A stretch of DNA of 64,000 nt. It comes from Megaleporinus macrocephalus (Eukaryota > Chordata > Actinopteri > Characiformes > Anostomidae). A program made the translations under genes and the position numbers. Numbering within the stretch: position 1 is the stretch's first letter; every line of letters begins with the position of its first letter. This document shows, piece by piece, positions 51,540 through 62,464 of the stretch. Location: assembly GCA_021613375.1 (NCBI GenBank), contig CM038704.1:33745488-33809487 (forward strand), written 5' to 3'. Below the pieces are notes generated by a model. That model was not told the DNA's origin. It did not search any database and saw nothing but the letters and a program-made list of their open reading frames with translations.

Positions 51540-52540
51540 TGTTTCGAGCCCATTTGTTCCTTCACAATGATACCGGAAGCTCGGCACCGCAGTACGTGTG
51601 TCAGCACACCCAGCAGAAGAGTGACCAGAGTGCCAGCACACCTAGTAGAAGAGCGGCTTGTGTGCCTGCAGAACAGCGACTATTACGCAAATATTTTTAT
51701 TTTTTATCGGACATAAATAATGTGTTTATGTTGTTTTTAAAGCCCTGTAGCTGACCTGTACTGTATATTATTGTTTTTCAGCTGCTCTGTTTGCCATTTA
51801 GTTCAAGAAAAGAGAGATTATTATCTTACAGTATAGTCCATGTGTGTAAGAGCAAGGGATATTTTACAAAGCAGGTGCAGGAGGGAACCTGAGCAGCACC
51901 TCGCGCCCTGGTGAGAAGGGAGAGAGAAACCAGTCCAGGAGAGACAGTTCGGACAGTGGTAAAATGCTCCTTGTAGTGGTCTCGGCGCTAGTTCGGTGAC
52001 AGCCTCGAACAGAGAACACCCTCAGTGAGGGTGGGAATTCCAGTGATAACTCTAACTAAAAACAATCAAAAGTGAACCGGTCAGAACCAGGGAACAAACT
52101 CGCTGCGGGAACGAACTCGGGAGTCCAGTGGTGCACCAACCTCGCTTTGCAGGGATGCCTACGAGAAGGCATAGCCGTGTGGAGGGCAGGTCAAAGGGAT
52201 TGCAGATCCTCCTGAGCTCCAGGGAGTGAGACAGGACCCCGCTGTGGAGAAGCCAAGTCTGGTTGGACCTGTGGAGAGACCCTTGAGCGAGGGCCCAGAA
52301 ACCACGGACGGGTAAGTGCTGAACCCAACAGTATCTCAGTTGGAGAGAGCAGAGAAACAATGTCACGCACTCGGCTACGAGTGCAGCTAAGCTAAGTAGG
52401 GAGCGCTAACAAGCTACCGCGCTGGCACTGATGACTGTCAGCTGTGGGAGATCTATTGCCGTGGTGATGTGCGTGTGTGTGAGGGATGTGTGCTATATGT
52501 GTGTGTCCAGGTCTACTTAAAATTCGGGCGACTGCGATCT
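51540..52540 (+). other. GC-richer island without a coding frame
   Basis: 51,850-52,480 is clearly richer in G and C than its flanks and has no long frame in either direction. It contains donor-like sites (CTGGTGAGAAG at about 51,910; GACGGGTAAGTG at about 52,315). It could be an untranslated first exon or a retroelement leader; neither is proven. Confidence 0.3.
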
Positions 52541-52584
52541 CCCAACAGAATGGGCTGTGAAGCTTACATATGGAATATGCTAGT

Positions 52585-53480
52585 ATGCTGGTACTCCAAA
52601 TTCCTACAGTAAAATCACTTGGACTTCACACCATGTGTACGTGAGGGAGTGTTTTTCTGGATCACTGTGGTCTAATATGATAACACTCTCATTTCCCTGT
52701 TTTATGGGACTTCAAATTGTGGTTTGTAGAAAACCGAATACACTATTCACAAGTTTGCCATCCAATTACTCCAAATTCCTACAGTAAAATCACTTGGACC
52801 TTACACCATGGGTACATGAGAAAGTTGTCTTCAGGAAAATGCTGGTCTGATATGATAACATTCTGATTTCCCTATTTTATGGGTCCTCAAATTATGATCA
52901 GTTCTTAACCGAATAGACACTTTTCACAAGTTTGCCATCCAATTACTCCAAATTCCTACAGTAAAATCACTTGGACCACATACCATGGGTACATCAGAGT
53001 CTTCTTCAGGAATACGGTAGTATAAGTTGATAAAAATTTGATTTGCCTATTTTATGGGACCTCAAATTGTGATAAATTCACCAGTTTGCCATCCCATTAT
53101 TCTAAATTTCTACTGTAATATTACTTGTCCCATACACATTGAGTACAGTGTTCTTCTGGAACATGCTGGTCTGATATGATAACACTTTGATTAGCTTGCT
53201 TTAGAGGACTTCAATTATTGGTATGTACAGAATCATACTGACACTTTTCACAAGTTTGCCATCCCATTACTCCAGATTCCTACAGTAAAATCAATTGGTT
53301 CTCATATCATGGATACATGAAAGAGTGTTCTTTAGGAATACTGGTCTGATATGATAACACTTTGATTTGTCTGTTTTACAGGACTTCAAATTGTGTGTTA
53401 GACTGTAAGACTTCATTCTCATTTTGAGTATCTGTACTGAAAGCGCGAGATGCTACCGTAAAACGCAGTTTAGAGAAAAC
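52585..53480. repeat. ~170-bp tandem repeat, five copies, and arm fragment of the foldback family
   Basis: The word TCCAAATTCCTACAGTAAAA starts units at about 52,592, 52,768 and 52,944, with degenerate units at 53,099 and 53,269 (spacing 155-176 bp). Each unit also holds TGGTCTGATATGATAAC and CACAAGTTTGCCATCC. The end at 53,400-53,480 (CCGTAAAACGCAGTT) resembles the inner arm of the foldback element at 16,660. So this is a second, arm-less member of that family. Confidence 0.9.
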
Positions 53481-53887
53481 TGATCTGTTAACGTTTCATT
53501 AACCTAGAGGTTAAATCGTGTACTCTACTCTACACGGGCCAGTGATACAAACTGAGAGGAAAACAGAGACATAAACACAACTTTAATTTCTCTGATTTCA
53601 CAGCAGAAAGGTCAGAAAAGCGAAACATATCCCAAACAAACGAACAAAGAATTAGAAACATAATATTAATATGCTGGTAGATAATGATGATCAAAGATCG
53701 CGAGCTCTCTCTGTTGTATGTCTGTGTTTCTTTGCCCTTCCCCCACTGTCTTTGTGACACTTTCATTTTCAGTCTCGTGCTTCTAGACTTAAATCAGTCT
53801 TGATTAAATCAAATATGATTAATAATTTCATGATGTTTGCTGTAATTCCTCTGTAATACAGCTCATCTGAAGGTGAAGGTGAGATGT

Positions 53888-54625
53888 TCAAATCTGTTTG
53901 ATGAGAATCCCGTACGACCGGATTGATCTGTCAAGCAGCTTTTTCAGCTCCTCTCTCCTTCTCTCCTCTTCGAGCGCGTACAGATTTAGAGGAACCTTCA
54001 CGAGCCACAGGTCATCAGTCTGCTTCACGCGCTCCGCGGGGTTGATTCTGTTCTGCATCATCACTCTGTATCGCTGTCCGTCCTTTTCGAACTCTTTGTA
54101 AATCTGATCGTCGTTTTCCGCCGCGCGGATGTTCGGAGTGGAGTAGATACCGAATTCGCCACTCTGGTTCCCCTCCGAAGGTCTCCCGGTCGCGTGGTAG
54201 GACACGGGCCACTCTCCTGGCGCTGATTGGTCCCGCCAGCCTCCCGGACCCAGCCACGCATTTCCATCCGGGTACTTATTCAGAACATTTAGTGCGAAGC
54301 GGTACCAGCCGCAGGGGCGCGTGTACGGCTCCCCACCGCGGGAGCACTCCGAGGAGACTGTCAGGTTCCTAAAATCGTAGTCAAACGACGGGGCGAGGAA
54401 ACTGTCCACGTCCACAAACAACTCCTTTCGCTCCTCCAGATCCGCGTCCGGCTCCGCGCGGCTCGGCTCGTCTTTGCTGAGGATGAGAGGAAGTAGCGCG
54501 GAAGACACGAAGTTCTGGACGGTGAGCTCAGACAGGTCCAATCTGGAAGATCCAGGCTGCGCGCGGGGCTTTACGGCGGCGCAGGTAAGCGCGGAGAGCG
54601 CCTCCAGAACGAGTGCTCGGTCCAT
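53888..54625 (-). CDS. Single-exon protein, ADP-ribosyltransferase-like (putative)
   Basis: An intact 245-residue frame. The start MDRALVLEAL at 54,625 is chosen because a splice-acceptor-like sequence (tattgcag) ends one base before it; an upstream in-frame Met adds 12 poorly supported residues. Residues 82-126 hold FDYDFRNLT, GGEPYTRPCGWYRFALNVLN and YPDGNAWLG. Residues 137-196 hold GEWPVSYHATG (His144), FGIYSTPNIRAAE (Tyr161) and RYRVMMQNRINP. The H...GIY order recalls PARP/ART folds, and similar W-P-V-S-Y-H-G-T / G-I-Y-S-T-P / Q-N-R-V-N-P blocks occur in uncharacterised fish and fungal proteins as I remember them. The loop between His144 and Tyr161 is short. No signal peptide or membrane segment. 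The coding region is much more GC-rich than its flanks, compatible with retroposition. The function is unproven. Confidence 0.75.
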   Translation of the reverse strand: MDRALVLEALSALTCAAVKPRAQPGSSRLDLSELTVQNFVSSALLPLILSKDEPSRAEPDADLEERKELFVDVDSFLAPSFDYDFRNLTVSSECSRGGEPYTRPCGWYRFALNVLNKYPDGNAWLGPGGWRDQSAPGEWPVSYHATGRPSEGNQSGEFGIYSTPNIRAAENDDQIYKEFEKDGQRYRVMMQNRINPAERVKQTDDLWLVKVPLNLYALEEERRREELKKLLDRSIRSYGILIKQI

Positions 54626-54879
54626 CCTGCAATACGAGCCGATCAGATGAAACGAAAGCAACCAGACTAAACTTCAGATATACTTTCACTTCAGATTTTG
54701 ATCCGCCCTCAACCACCGTCCCTCCACCCATACACACACACGCACACGCACACATATACAGACGTTTTTCATGCTATACTTCTGAGGAATTCCATAGGTT
54801 TCTATTGATTTTTGTGCCACACATGGCTCTTTTGACAGTAAAACACTGTCTTATCTGCACCAGCGTGCCTTTGCTGGAC

Positions 54880-55190
54880 ATGGCTTACTACTGCATAAAC
54901 AGCTCACTAGTTCACGATCAGCGCACTACTGCGAAGACAGTTGTCAACCAGTTGTCTACTGCACAGCCAGCTCTCTACTGCACACATAGCTCACAACCAG
55001 CTCAAAACAAAACCAGCCTACTACTGCACAAACAGCTCCAAACTGCAAAACCAGTTCATTACTGCAAAAAGAGATCACTGCTGCACAATCAGTTCACTAC
55101 TGCACAAACAGCTCACAACAGCACAGCCAGCTCACTACTGTAACTAAAGTAGCTTACATCCAGTTCACTACTGCGCAAACAGGAATGAAG
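54880..55190. repeat. Minisatellite, CACTACTGCACAAACAGCT-type units
   Basis: About a dozen degenerate units of 20-27 bp built on CTACTGCACAAACAGCTCA. It reads open on the plus strand because the unit lacks stops in two frames, which is not evidence of a gene. Confidence 0.85.
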
Positions 55191-55839
55191 TAAATTATGT
55201 TAAGATCCCAAAAAGTGATCTGCTCTTCGTCACAAGTAAAAAAACCGCAATGTGCTAAATCTAATAGCACAAATAGTTGTAATCTTTCATGTGTTTATTG
55301 TGCACACCAGTTTATTTTTACATTTACAGTGCTGTCAAAAATAAATTAACTCTCAGATTTAATATCTGATCGAACATCACCAATAACCTCCAAGAAACAT
55401 TTCTGGTAGCTGCAGATCAGGAGTCATATTACAGAACGAAATCTCTTTCAATCTTTCAATCTTTCAGTCGTAAGTTATAATATGTTAAGATTAACAAATT
55501 TGTGTTATAGAAGCATATTTTTTATTTTATAGCAACTTCTTTCCAGTTAGAACATCCTAAACTACTAAGTCAACAATCAACTGCACAGCTGACGCGTAAT
55601 CATAATGATTTTGAAAATATTCAGCTGCCACGTAGCTGTAAAAAGATCAAAACTAAACTAAAGAGCGATCAACTAGAAGTTGATGAATTTTGTGAGAGCG
55701 CCCCAGTTTTAGTTTTAATTTCCCAAACACTTTAGTAAAGCACGTTAGCATTATTCCTCCTACTAAGCAGTCACACGTTCAGCTCCATCTTCTTATTATT
55801 CATCACCAGCATTCTAATATTTTTTAGCAGTTTTTATCA
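55191..55839. other. Intergenic, nothing recognised
   Basis: AT-rich sequence between a minisatellite and a LINE tail. The end of this stretch may already belong to the LINE. Confidence 0.4.
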
Positions 55840-56180
55840 ACATTAACACAGGAACATTCTTTTGTTGACATATAAAGCTTTAAAAGGCCTCGCTCCTCAG
55901 TACCTGAGTGAACTTATCTCTGACTAAGAACCAACACGTCCACTTAAATCACAAGGTGATGGCTTACTGTTAGTACCTGGAATAAAAAAATAATTAAATC
56001 AGGGGATAGAGCCTTTTTATACAGAGCCCCGCAGTTTTGGAATATCCTTGCTGTCATTGTTTAGGACTTAGACACAGCCTCAATATTTAAGTTGCTTGTT
56101 TAGTATATAAACATATAGTTGTACATTTTATTCTTATTTTATTAGTACTTGTTTTGCTATCCGGTGTCAACCAGAGGAAT
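55840..56180 (+). pseudogene. L2/Rex-type LINE, RT C-terminal tail
   Basis: Plus-strand fragments read GLAPQYLSELIS, DGLLLVPGIKK and EPRSFGISLLSL, with several stops. This is the conserved segment after the RT domain in L2-clade LINEs. It ends with the same short C-terminal block (TTTAAGTTGCTTGTTTAG) as the element at 27,215-27,240. Confidence 0.7.
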
Positions 56181-56363
56181 ATAAGTTCTCCTTTTGGTAT
56201 CATACCTATCTGGCAAAAATTAAACAGTGCTATTTTAGGCTTTGCTAGTGTGTCGAGTCTAGGCGTCAGCAACTCAGATCTTAATTAGACAAAATTTGGT
56301 CCCATTCAACCAAAATCTAACCACTTGGGAGCCACAACATTTTATGTCTATTTTATTAAATAT

Positions 56364-56365
<2 letters not shown>

Positions 56366-56445
<80 letters not shown>
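56366..56445. repeat. (TA)n microsatellite
   Basis: An uninterrupted TA run of about 80 bp. Confidence 0.98.
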
Positions 56446-56448
<3 letters not shown>

Positions 56449-57136
56449 AAGTCTACAGTTTGTACATAAGCTATGTTTCCTCCTTTAATAGTGCTAAATG
56501 CTATAATATGAAAGAAACACACATACTTATCTATATGCACTTTTCTTACATTACCAGCAGCTCTTGCAGATATTTGTCCACAAAGATTCAATAGTTTTTT
56601 TGTAATATGTCTCTCAAAGTTCAGTTAGTTGGTTGTCACAGTTTCTTGTTGCAGATATTGGAAAACATATTGGAAAATCAGCTTAAGTGTTTGTGGCCAC
56701 TTCATTAACTACTATGTAGATGAAATTGTTGACTGTGTTGCTATGTGACTAGCAGTCTGCATTGATCTTCAGGGTTAAACGTCAGTAACTTAGCAGTTCT
56801 AAATTATTTCCAGTGTTTAAGATCGTTTATGCTAAACCTGTGTTAAAACTGTTTGTTACTTTAGTAAAACTTTATTTGATTGCGAATTAAAAATTAAACT
56901 TTCCAGTAAAGCCGCAAGAGGGTGTGTTGCCAACCACTGTTGTAAACAGTCAGGTCACCTAAGTGCTACATGCAGAGCCAAGATGTTCTTCTTGGGGTAG
57001 TTCTTCTTCAAGGGGTAGTCATTTCACAACATTGAGGAAAAGACAGAAAAAATCATACAATTCATTGTTTACTTGGTGTTTACAACATACTGCATTTAAA
57101 AATTCAGTTAATGATGATCTAATTCTATCATTTATA
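56446..57136. other. Intergenic, nothing recognised
   Basis: AT-rich with no recognisable coding segment. Confidence 0.4.
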
Positions 57137-57866
57137 CAGTGGGTACAGAAAGTATTCAGACCCCTTTACATTTTTCAGGTTTTGTTTCATTGCAGCCATT
57201 AGCTACAATCAAAAAAGTTCATTTTATTTCTTATTAATGTACACTAAGCACCCCATCTTGACAGAAAAAAGTATAGACATGAGTCTTCTTGGCAATGATG
57301 CAATAAGTTTTTCTAGAAAAAGTTCTGGTCATCCCAAACAGCTTCCATTTATGATTATGGAGGCCACTGTGCTCTTAGGAACCTTGAGTGCTGCAGAAAT
57401 TCTTTTGTAACCTTGGTCAGATCTGTGCCTTGCCACAAGTCTGTCTCTGAGCTTCTTGGGCAGTTCCTTTGTCCTCATGATTCTCATTTGCTCTGACATG
57501 CACTGTGAGGTCTTATATAGACAAGTGTGTGCCTTTCCTAATCAAGTCCAATCAGTTTAATTAAACACAGCTGGACTCCAATGAAGCAGTATAATCATCT
57601 TAAGGAGGATCAGAGGAAATGGACAGCATGTGAGTTAAATATGAGTGTCACATGAGGGTCTAAATACTTATGACAATATAATATTTCAGTTTTTCTTTTT
57701 TAATAAATTAGCAAAACATTTTACATTTCTGTTTTTTTCTGTCAAGACGGGCTGCTAAGTGTACATTAATGAGAAATAAAATGAACTTTTTTTATTTAAG
57801 CAAATGGCTACAATGAAACAAAGAGTGAAAAATTTAAAGGGCTCTGAATACTTTCCATACCCACTG
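57137..57866 (-). mobile_element. Tc1-like deletion derivative, 730 bp
   Basis: Both ends are present (CAGTGGGTACAGAAAGTATT at the left, its reverse complement ATACTTTCCATACCCACTG at the right) and flanked by TA (57,135-57,136; 57,867-57,868). The inside keeps only the transposase N-terminal region on the minus strand, with stops. The central DDE segment is deleted. It could be moved only by a transposase in trans. Confidence 0.9.
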
Positions 57867-57889
57867 TAGTTAGGATTACATTTAAGGGT

Positions 57890-58365
57890 TAGGTTGTATT
57901 GCTGACCTATTGACCAATTAGGGGATGTGCTCCTGACTTTTTGGTGAATCTGTTCCTGACAATGGTGCGTTCCTAACTTGCGGCCCAATCACAGTCTGTG
58001 TTCTTGACTTAATGACCAATCAGAGGCTGTGTTCCTGAACTGTAGACCAATCAGAGGCTGACTTCCTGACTTGTTAACCAACCAGAGGCTGTGTTCCTGA
58101 CCTATTGACCAGTCAGAGGTTGTGTTTCTGACCTGCTGACCAATCAAACACGGACGTCCTGACATGTCGATCAATCAGAGCCTGTGGTTTTGACTAGTTG
58201 ACCAATCAGGGACTGTGCTTCAGACCTGTCTATCAATCAGAGGCTGCGTTCCTAACTTATGGACCAATCAGAGGCTGTGTTACTGGCTGTGTTCCTAACT
58301 TGTCAACAAACCAGAGGCTATATTCCTAACCTGTGGACTAATCAGAGACTGTGTCTACCCTGTAA
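57890..58365. repeat. 31-bp minisatellite carrying CCAAT boxes
   Basis: About 14 units of ~31 bp built on GACCAATCAGAGGCTGTG followed by TTCCTGACNTGTT. At least six units keep an exact CCAATCA (57,985; 58,016; 58,047 and three more up to 58,265), which is the NF-Y core on the plus strand. Confidence 0.95.
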
Positions 58366-58989
58366 TGGACTGTAATTGTTTAGGGTGTTTCCTGCCAATG
58401 AACAGTAGGATAGGTTTCATAACCCCCACCAACCTAGGAAGGTAAGTGGCTTAATGATGGTAAATAAATGAATGCATGACATTATATGAGTGTCTGCAGT
58501 CATTGTTATATATTTATTTTGTGTGATAAATGCGAGATAAACACAGTACAGTTAAGATGATATCAAATATATTATTTTTAATCTGAGCAAAGAGTCAACA
58601 GTCATGCTGATAAATACTGTTTGTGCTGCTCAGCGCTGATACAATGTATACTCTCTGTTGGCATCTGTTCAGTGGACACACCCAAGATCCTGGACTGCAT
58701 TTACTGAAAGCATCATTGATGCTTACCATACTGTGGTATGGTAGTGTTTAAAATTACCATTTACCATTTACCATTTACCTACAGTAGCTGTTGAACAAGG
58801 CTTTTGGGAAACACAACCCTCATTTATGAAAGGGAAATTAAGGGGGAAATCTAAAAAACCTGAAATGCTGAATCTTTCTTCTAAAACTCAAAGAAAAATG
58901 GTTTATGAAAGACTTGGTTCTTTAGCAAGTAATATCAAACTTGAAGTAAGTAACCTAGGTGTGATTTCTGAGCTCAGTTTTATGCCCCA
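58366..58989. other. Intergenic, nothing recognised
   Basis: A short ACCATTTACC triplication at 58,755-58,790. No gene seen. Confidence 0.4.
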
Positions 58990-59245
58990 TGTAATGTAGT
59001 CAGTAAAGTAGCTTATCCATACCTTTGGCTCCCTCAATACTGGTTCTACAGAAGGAAACTGGCCACATACTGGCTACAGAGAAGCTCCTCCATCCAGCCG
59101 CCAGCCAAGTGTTTCCACCAGGATATTTATTCAGTAAACTTAACAGTCAGAGCAAAACGGTACCTCCAACAGGGCCGTATATATGGTTCGCCAACCTGAG
59201 AATACTGAGACCAGTTTGGTGGATGTCTGAAATCACAATTAATAG
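58990..59245 (-). pseudogene. Decayed paralogue of the 53,888-54,625 gene
   Basis: On the minus strand, fragments read CDFRHPPNW, GEPYIRPCWRYRFAL and, after a shift, a WLAAGW-like block and MWPVSFCRTSIEGA. They line up in order with CDFRNLT/YDFRNLT, GEPYTRPCGWYRFAL, NAWLGPGGW and EWPVSYHATGRPSEG of the intact gene. A stop follows FALTVKFTE. N- and C-terminal thirds are missing. Same strand, 4.4 kb from the intact gene. Confidence 0.8.
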
Positions 59246-60329
59246 TTTGAATCCAAAAAGTTCTTCATGTTTACTTCTTAGATGATCCTGGGAGCTTATA
59301 AAAGAGCTTGTATTGTTCTCGCTATGTGTTTTATACACCCAGTATGTAACATAGTTAAACAGCCAGCCAAACTTGGTTTTCACGAGCCAGGAAGCAGGCG
59401 CTTTGGTCCTTTATTGACAAATCGTGCATGACACGTGAAAGCAGAGGTAAGATTCCTAGTTTCGATAAGGGTAGTGAGAACGGTTACTTGTGGTCCGAGT
59501 TCCACATCCATTTCAGGATCTATAAGTTTAACAGGCTCATGCACTGCATGTTCTGGAGCTTGGAAAGAATATTAGGTCCTTTGAACCACATAGTATCAGT
59601 ATCCATGAGCAGGTGCAGGTGCAGGTACAGACCTGGTGGCCAAATCACCTCTTCTGTTCAGAAGGTACAAAGTGCCACTGCTTAGAAGACGCCGTCTGAC
59701 ATGCAATGCACACAATTATGTACATACAAGAAGAAGCTGTCAGTGAAGAATTTTATGCCATCTGCTTTGTAGTCCAGTTCGTCTACAAACTGGTTTGTTA
59801 GTCTAGATAATCTCGGCCATTTCCACCGCCAAACAGTTCCTCATAATTAGAGGAGGAGAATAGTAGGCTCTGGCCATGGCACTAGTTTTGTTTTTCCAAG
59901 CCCAACCCAACTTCACAGTGACCCTCCTCTGTGATGGTTTGTAAATAAGCTACTGCCCCTTGTGGTGATGTGGTTGTCTGGAGGCGTTAAAAAGTGGTTG
60001 CCAAAAGGATTACCAGAGACGTCCGATCCGTGCACACAAATTTTATTAGATTGTTTAATACAGTTACTCAAAAGATAAAAACACATTTAAAAAACTGCTA
60101 ATGGTTGCAACCCCCAACTTGGGCACACTGGCTAGTCCTGGAGCTACACCCTTCACCCTTGACCGGGCATGGCCTCCCTACTCTTTCCTGCAGCTGCTTG
60201 TAATCAGGATATCCCTCCTCCTCTCAGAGCGTGACACCCTATAGGAAACAAAACAAAGGATTAGCAGATGAAACTCAGGTGTGGGGTACACCAGGGGATG
60301 TGTCTGGTGCAATAATGACATCATTAGAT
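59246..60329. other. Intergenic, nothing recognised
   Basis: Short frames on both strands without known motifs. 59,940-60,240 may include eroded LTR sequence of the neighbouring retrotransposon, but no pair is visible. Confidence 0.35.
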
Positions 60330-61020
60330 TAGATTACATTAGATTAGATTCAGCTTTATTGTCATTGTACAGAGTACAGGTGCAAAGCCAATGAAATGCA
60401 GTAAGCATCCAACCAGAAGTGCGAAATACATTATTATTTACATAAAGTGCAAAACAGAAATTACTAATAATTTCAGATTACTGTACATGTGGTGGTATAT
60501 AAATAAATATATAGACTGTAGGTGTACACAGAATGTGAGATAAGGGGGTGGTATATAAAATAGAATATAAATTACTATACATATATACAGTAAGGAGTGA
60601 AATGCAAGATTGCACACACCTGTAATGCCTGCCGGATGGGTAAAAAGTTAGGGTGAAAAGGGTCCTTAATGATGCTTCTCGCCCTGCTCATGCAGCGCTT
60701 CTGATAGACAGAATCAATGGTGGGTAATTGCGTGCCTGTGATGCACTGGGCAGTTTTCACCACCCACTGAAGTGACCAGGTGAGATCCTCCAAAATCTGG
60801 ATGCCAAGGAACTTGGAAGTTGGACACACATTCTACCTCTGCTCCGCTGATGTGGATTGGAGTGTTTGCCTGGTTCCTTGACTTTCTAAAGTCCACAGTG
60901 GCCTCTTTGGTTTTCTGGGTGTTGAGTGCCAGGTTATTGTCATCGCACCACGCAGCCAGGTGCTGCACCTCGTCCCTGTAGGCCGTCTCATCATCACCTC
61001 TGATCAGACCTCATCACACA
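60330..61020 (-). pseudogene. Rex1/CR1-like LINE, 3' fragment
   Basis: On the minus strand the end of the RT reads HLAAWCDDNNLALNTQKTKE, TVDFRKSRNQ, then KFLGIQILEDLTWSLQ and RCMSRARSIIKDPFHPNFLP in shifted frames. The 3' tail at 60,330-60,420 (minus orientation) contains CAATAAAGCTGAATCTAAT. The fragment corresponds to residues after the palm motif of the LINE at 25,290-25,970, and is older and more decayed. It lies exactly where the 3' part of the adjacent gypsy element should be. Confidence 0.75.
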
Positions 61021-61038
61021 CCCCCCACGCTAAGCGCG

Positions 61039-61383
61039 TCAGTCCGCTGAATGACGTGACAGATAGTCAGCAACGACATTCGGAGAACCCTTCTTATACT
61101 TAACTGTAAACCTAAAGGGTTGTAAAGACAAATAAGATCTAGTAATTCTTACATTACTGTCCTTCATACGTGCCACATATTGTAGTGCCCTGTGGTCTGT
61201 CTCTAGTGTAAATTCAGCCCCCACTAGATAATACTTAAGTGAGTCCGAAGCCCATTTAACTGCCAATGCCTCTTTCTCTACATCTAGTCTACCAAGAAAC
61301 AGCTTCTGGCTGACATACAAAATGGGCTGTTGTGCTTCCCCCTCTCCCTGGAGTAACACCGCTCCCAGACCAAAACCAGGCAT
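61039..61383 (-). pseudogene. RNase H domain
   Basis: 114 codons open: GFGLGAVLLQGEGEAQQPIL, YVSQKLFLGRLDVEKEALAV, FTLETDHRALQYVARMKDSN and KYKKGSPNVVADYLSRHSAD. The ETDHRAL aspartate and the NVVADYLSR end are intact. It ends in a stop at the junction with the LINE fragment. Confidence 0.9.
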
Positions 61384-61479
61384 CTGTTTGCACTATGAAG
61401 GGTTTTCTAAAATCAGGGCTTCTCAATACTGAATACAGTTCTGAACACATGCATTCCTTAAGGTTTAGAAATGCAAATT

Positions 61480-61850
61480 CACATTCTGCAGTCCACCTCA
61501 GGCATGTCCTTCTTTGTGAGGTCTGTTAATATGGCTACACGGCTGGCAAAATCAGGAATAAAACGTCTATACCATCGAACAAGCCCCAAGAATGATCTCA
61601 CCCTTTTCTTTGTTGTTGAGAATGGGCTCGCTCGGATGGCTTCAACCTTGTCCACTTGTGGTCTAATAACACGGCTTTCCCAGCATGTATACCAGATCTC
61701 TGACCTGGCGATGCTGCACTTAGCGGGGTTAATAGTCCTGCAGCCACTAGTCTCTGGAACACATTAGCCAGATGCTTCAAGTGGTCCTGCCATGTCGCAC
61801 TTTAAACAACCACATCATCAACATATGCTGCAGCATACTCATCAGTCCCT
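61480..61850 (-). pseudogene. Reverse transcriptase, palm box and thumb
   Basis: Directly after the linker, a shifted frame reads YAAAYVDDVVV followed by a stop, so the catalytic YVDD is kept. It continues DHLKHLANVFQRLVAAGL and, in another frame, RSFLGLVRWYRRFIPDFASR. About 150 codons of fingers and palm before YVDD are deleted. Confidence 0.85.
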
Positions 61851-62450
61851 CTTCACTGAAGAGTAATGATGGCAGAATCTTTCTTATCTGCCTCTGCTGC
61901 TCCACAGTGAGGTGCGACAGTTCCAGTGTGACTGGTGCTGTGCTTGAACCTGCAAAGTATTGCTCTTGGTGCTCCGCTTCTTCCCCCACAGCTCTAAGCC
62001 ACAGGTTCAGGGCAGTTGAAGGCTCTTTCTCATGCCATTTCCTCAGCATATTGATGTGGAAGCTCTGCACTTGTTTCTTACGATCAGTCAGTGACAGTTT
62101 ATAGGTGGTCTGATTGATCTTCAGAACTGTATAGGGTCCTTGCCATTTTGAAAGTAAGCCAGTATCAGTTGTTGGTAACAAAATGAGCGCTCTTTCACAT
62201 GGCTTCAACTCGCAATGCCTTTCTGCCTTACCGTACCACACCTTCATATTCTCCTGGACCATTATTGCAAGTTCTGCCATCTTGTCCCTCATTTTGAGGA
62301 CAAAGGAAAGGATATTTAGCTTTTCAGATGAGTTCACTCCTTCCCATGCCTCCTTCAGGACATCCAGTGGCCCTCTCACTTGTCTCCAGTAAAGTTCAAA
62401 GGGAGCAAACCCTGAGGAAGCTTGAGGAACCTCTCTGACAAAGCGGATGG
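61850..62450 (-). pseudogene. Integrase C-terminus and pre-RT linker
   Basis: One frame reads EVPQASSGFAPFELYWRQVR, MAELAIMVQENMKVWYGKAE, ERALILLPTTDTGLLSKWQG and PYTVLKINQTTYKLSLTDRK (the GPY/F-type module), then LSHLTVEQQRQIRKILPSLL, the segment that precedes RT in gypsy polyproteins. The integrase core is missing at the 5' side. Confidence 0.85.
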
Positions 62451-62464
62451 CTAATGGCTCTCTG

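Noticed and set aside
54613..55143. 176-codon plus-strand frame
   Set aside because: Its second half is the CACTACTGCACAAACAG minisatellite, and the first half is antisense to the 5' end of another gene.
57890..58365. Possible CRISPR-like array of 31-bp units
   Set aside because: No spacers of unrelated sequence; the whole unit repeats. Genome is eukaryotic.
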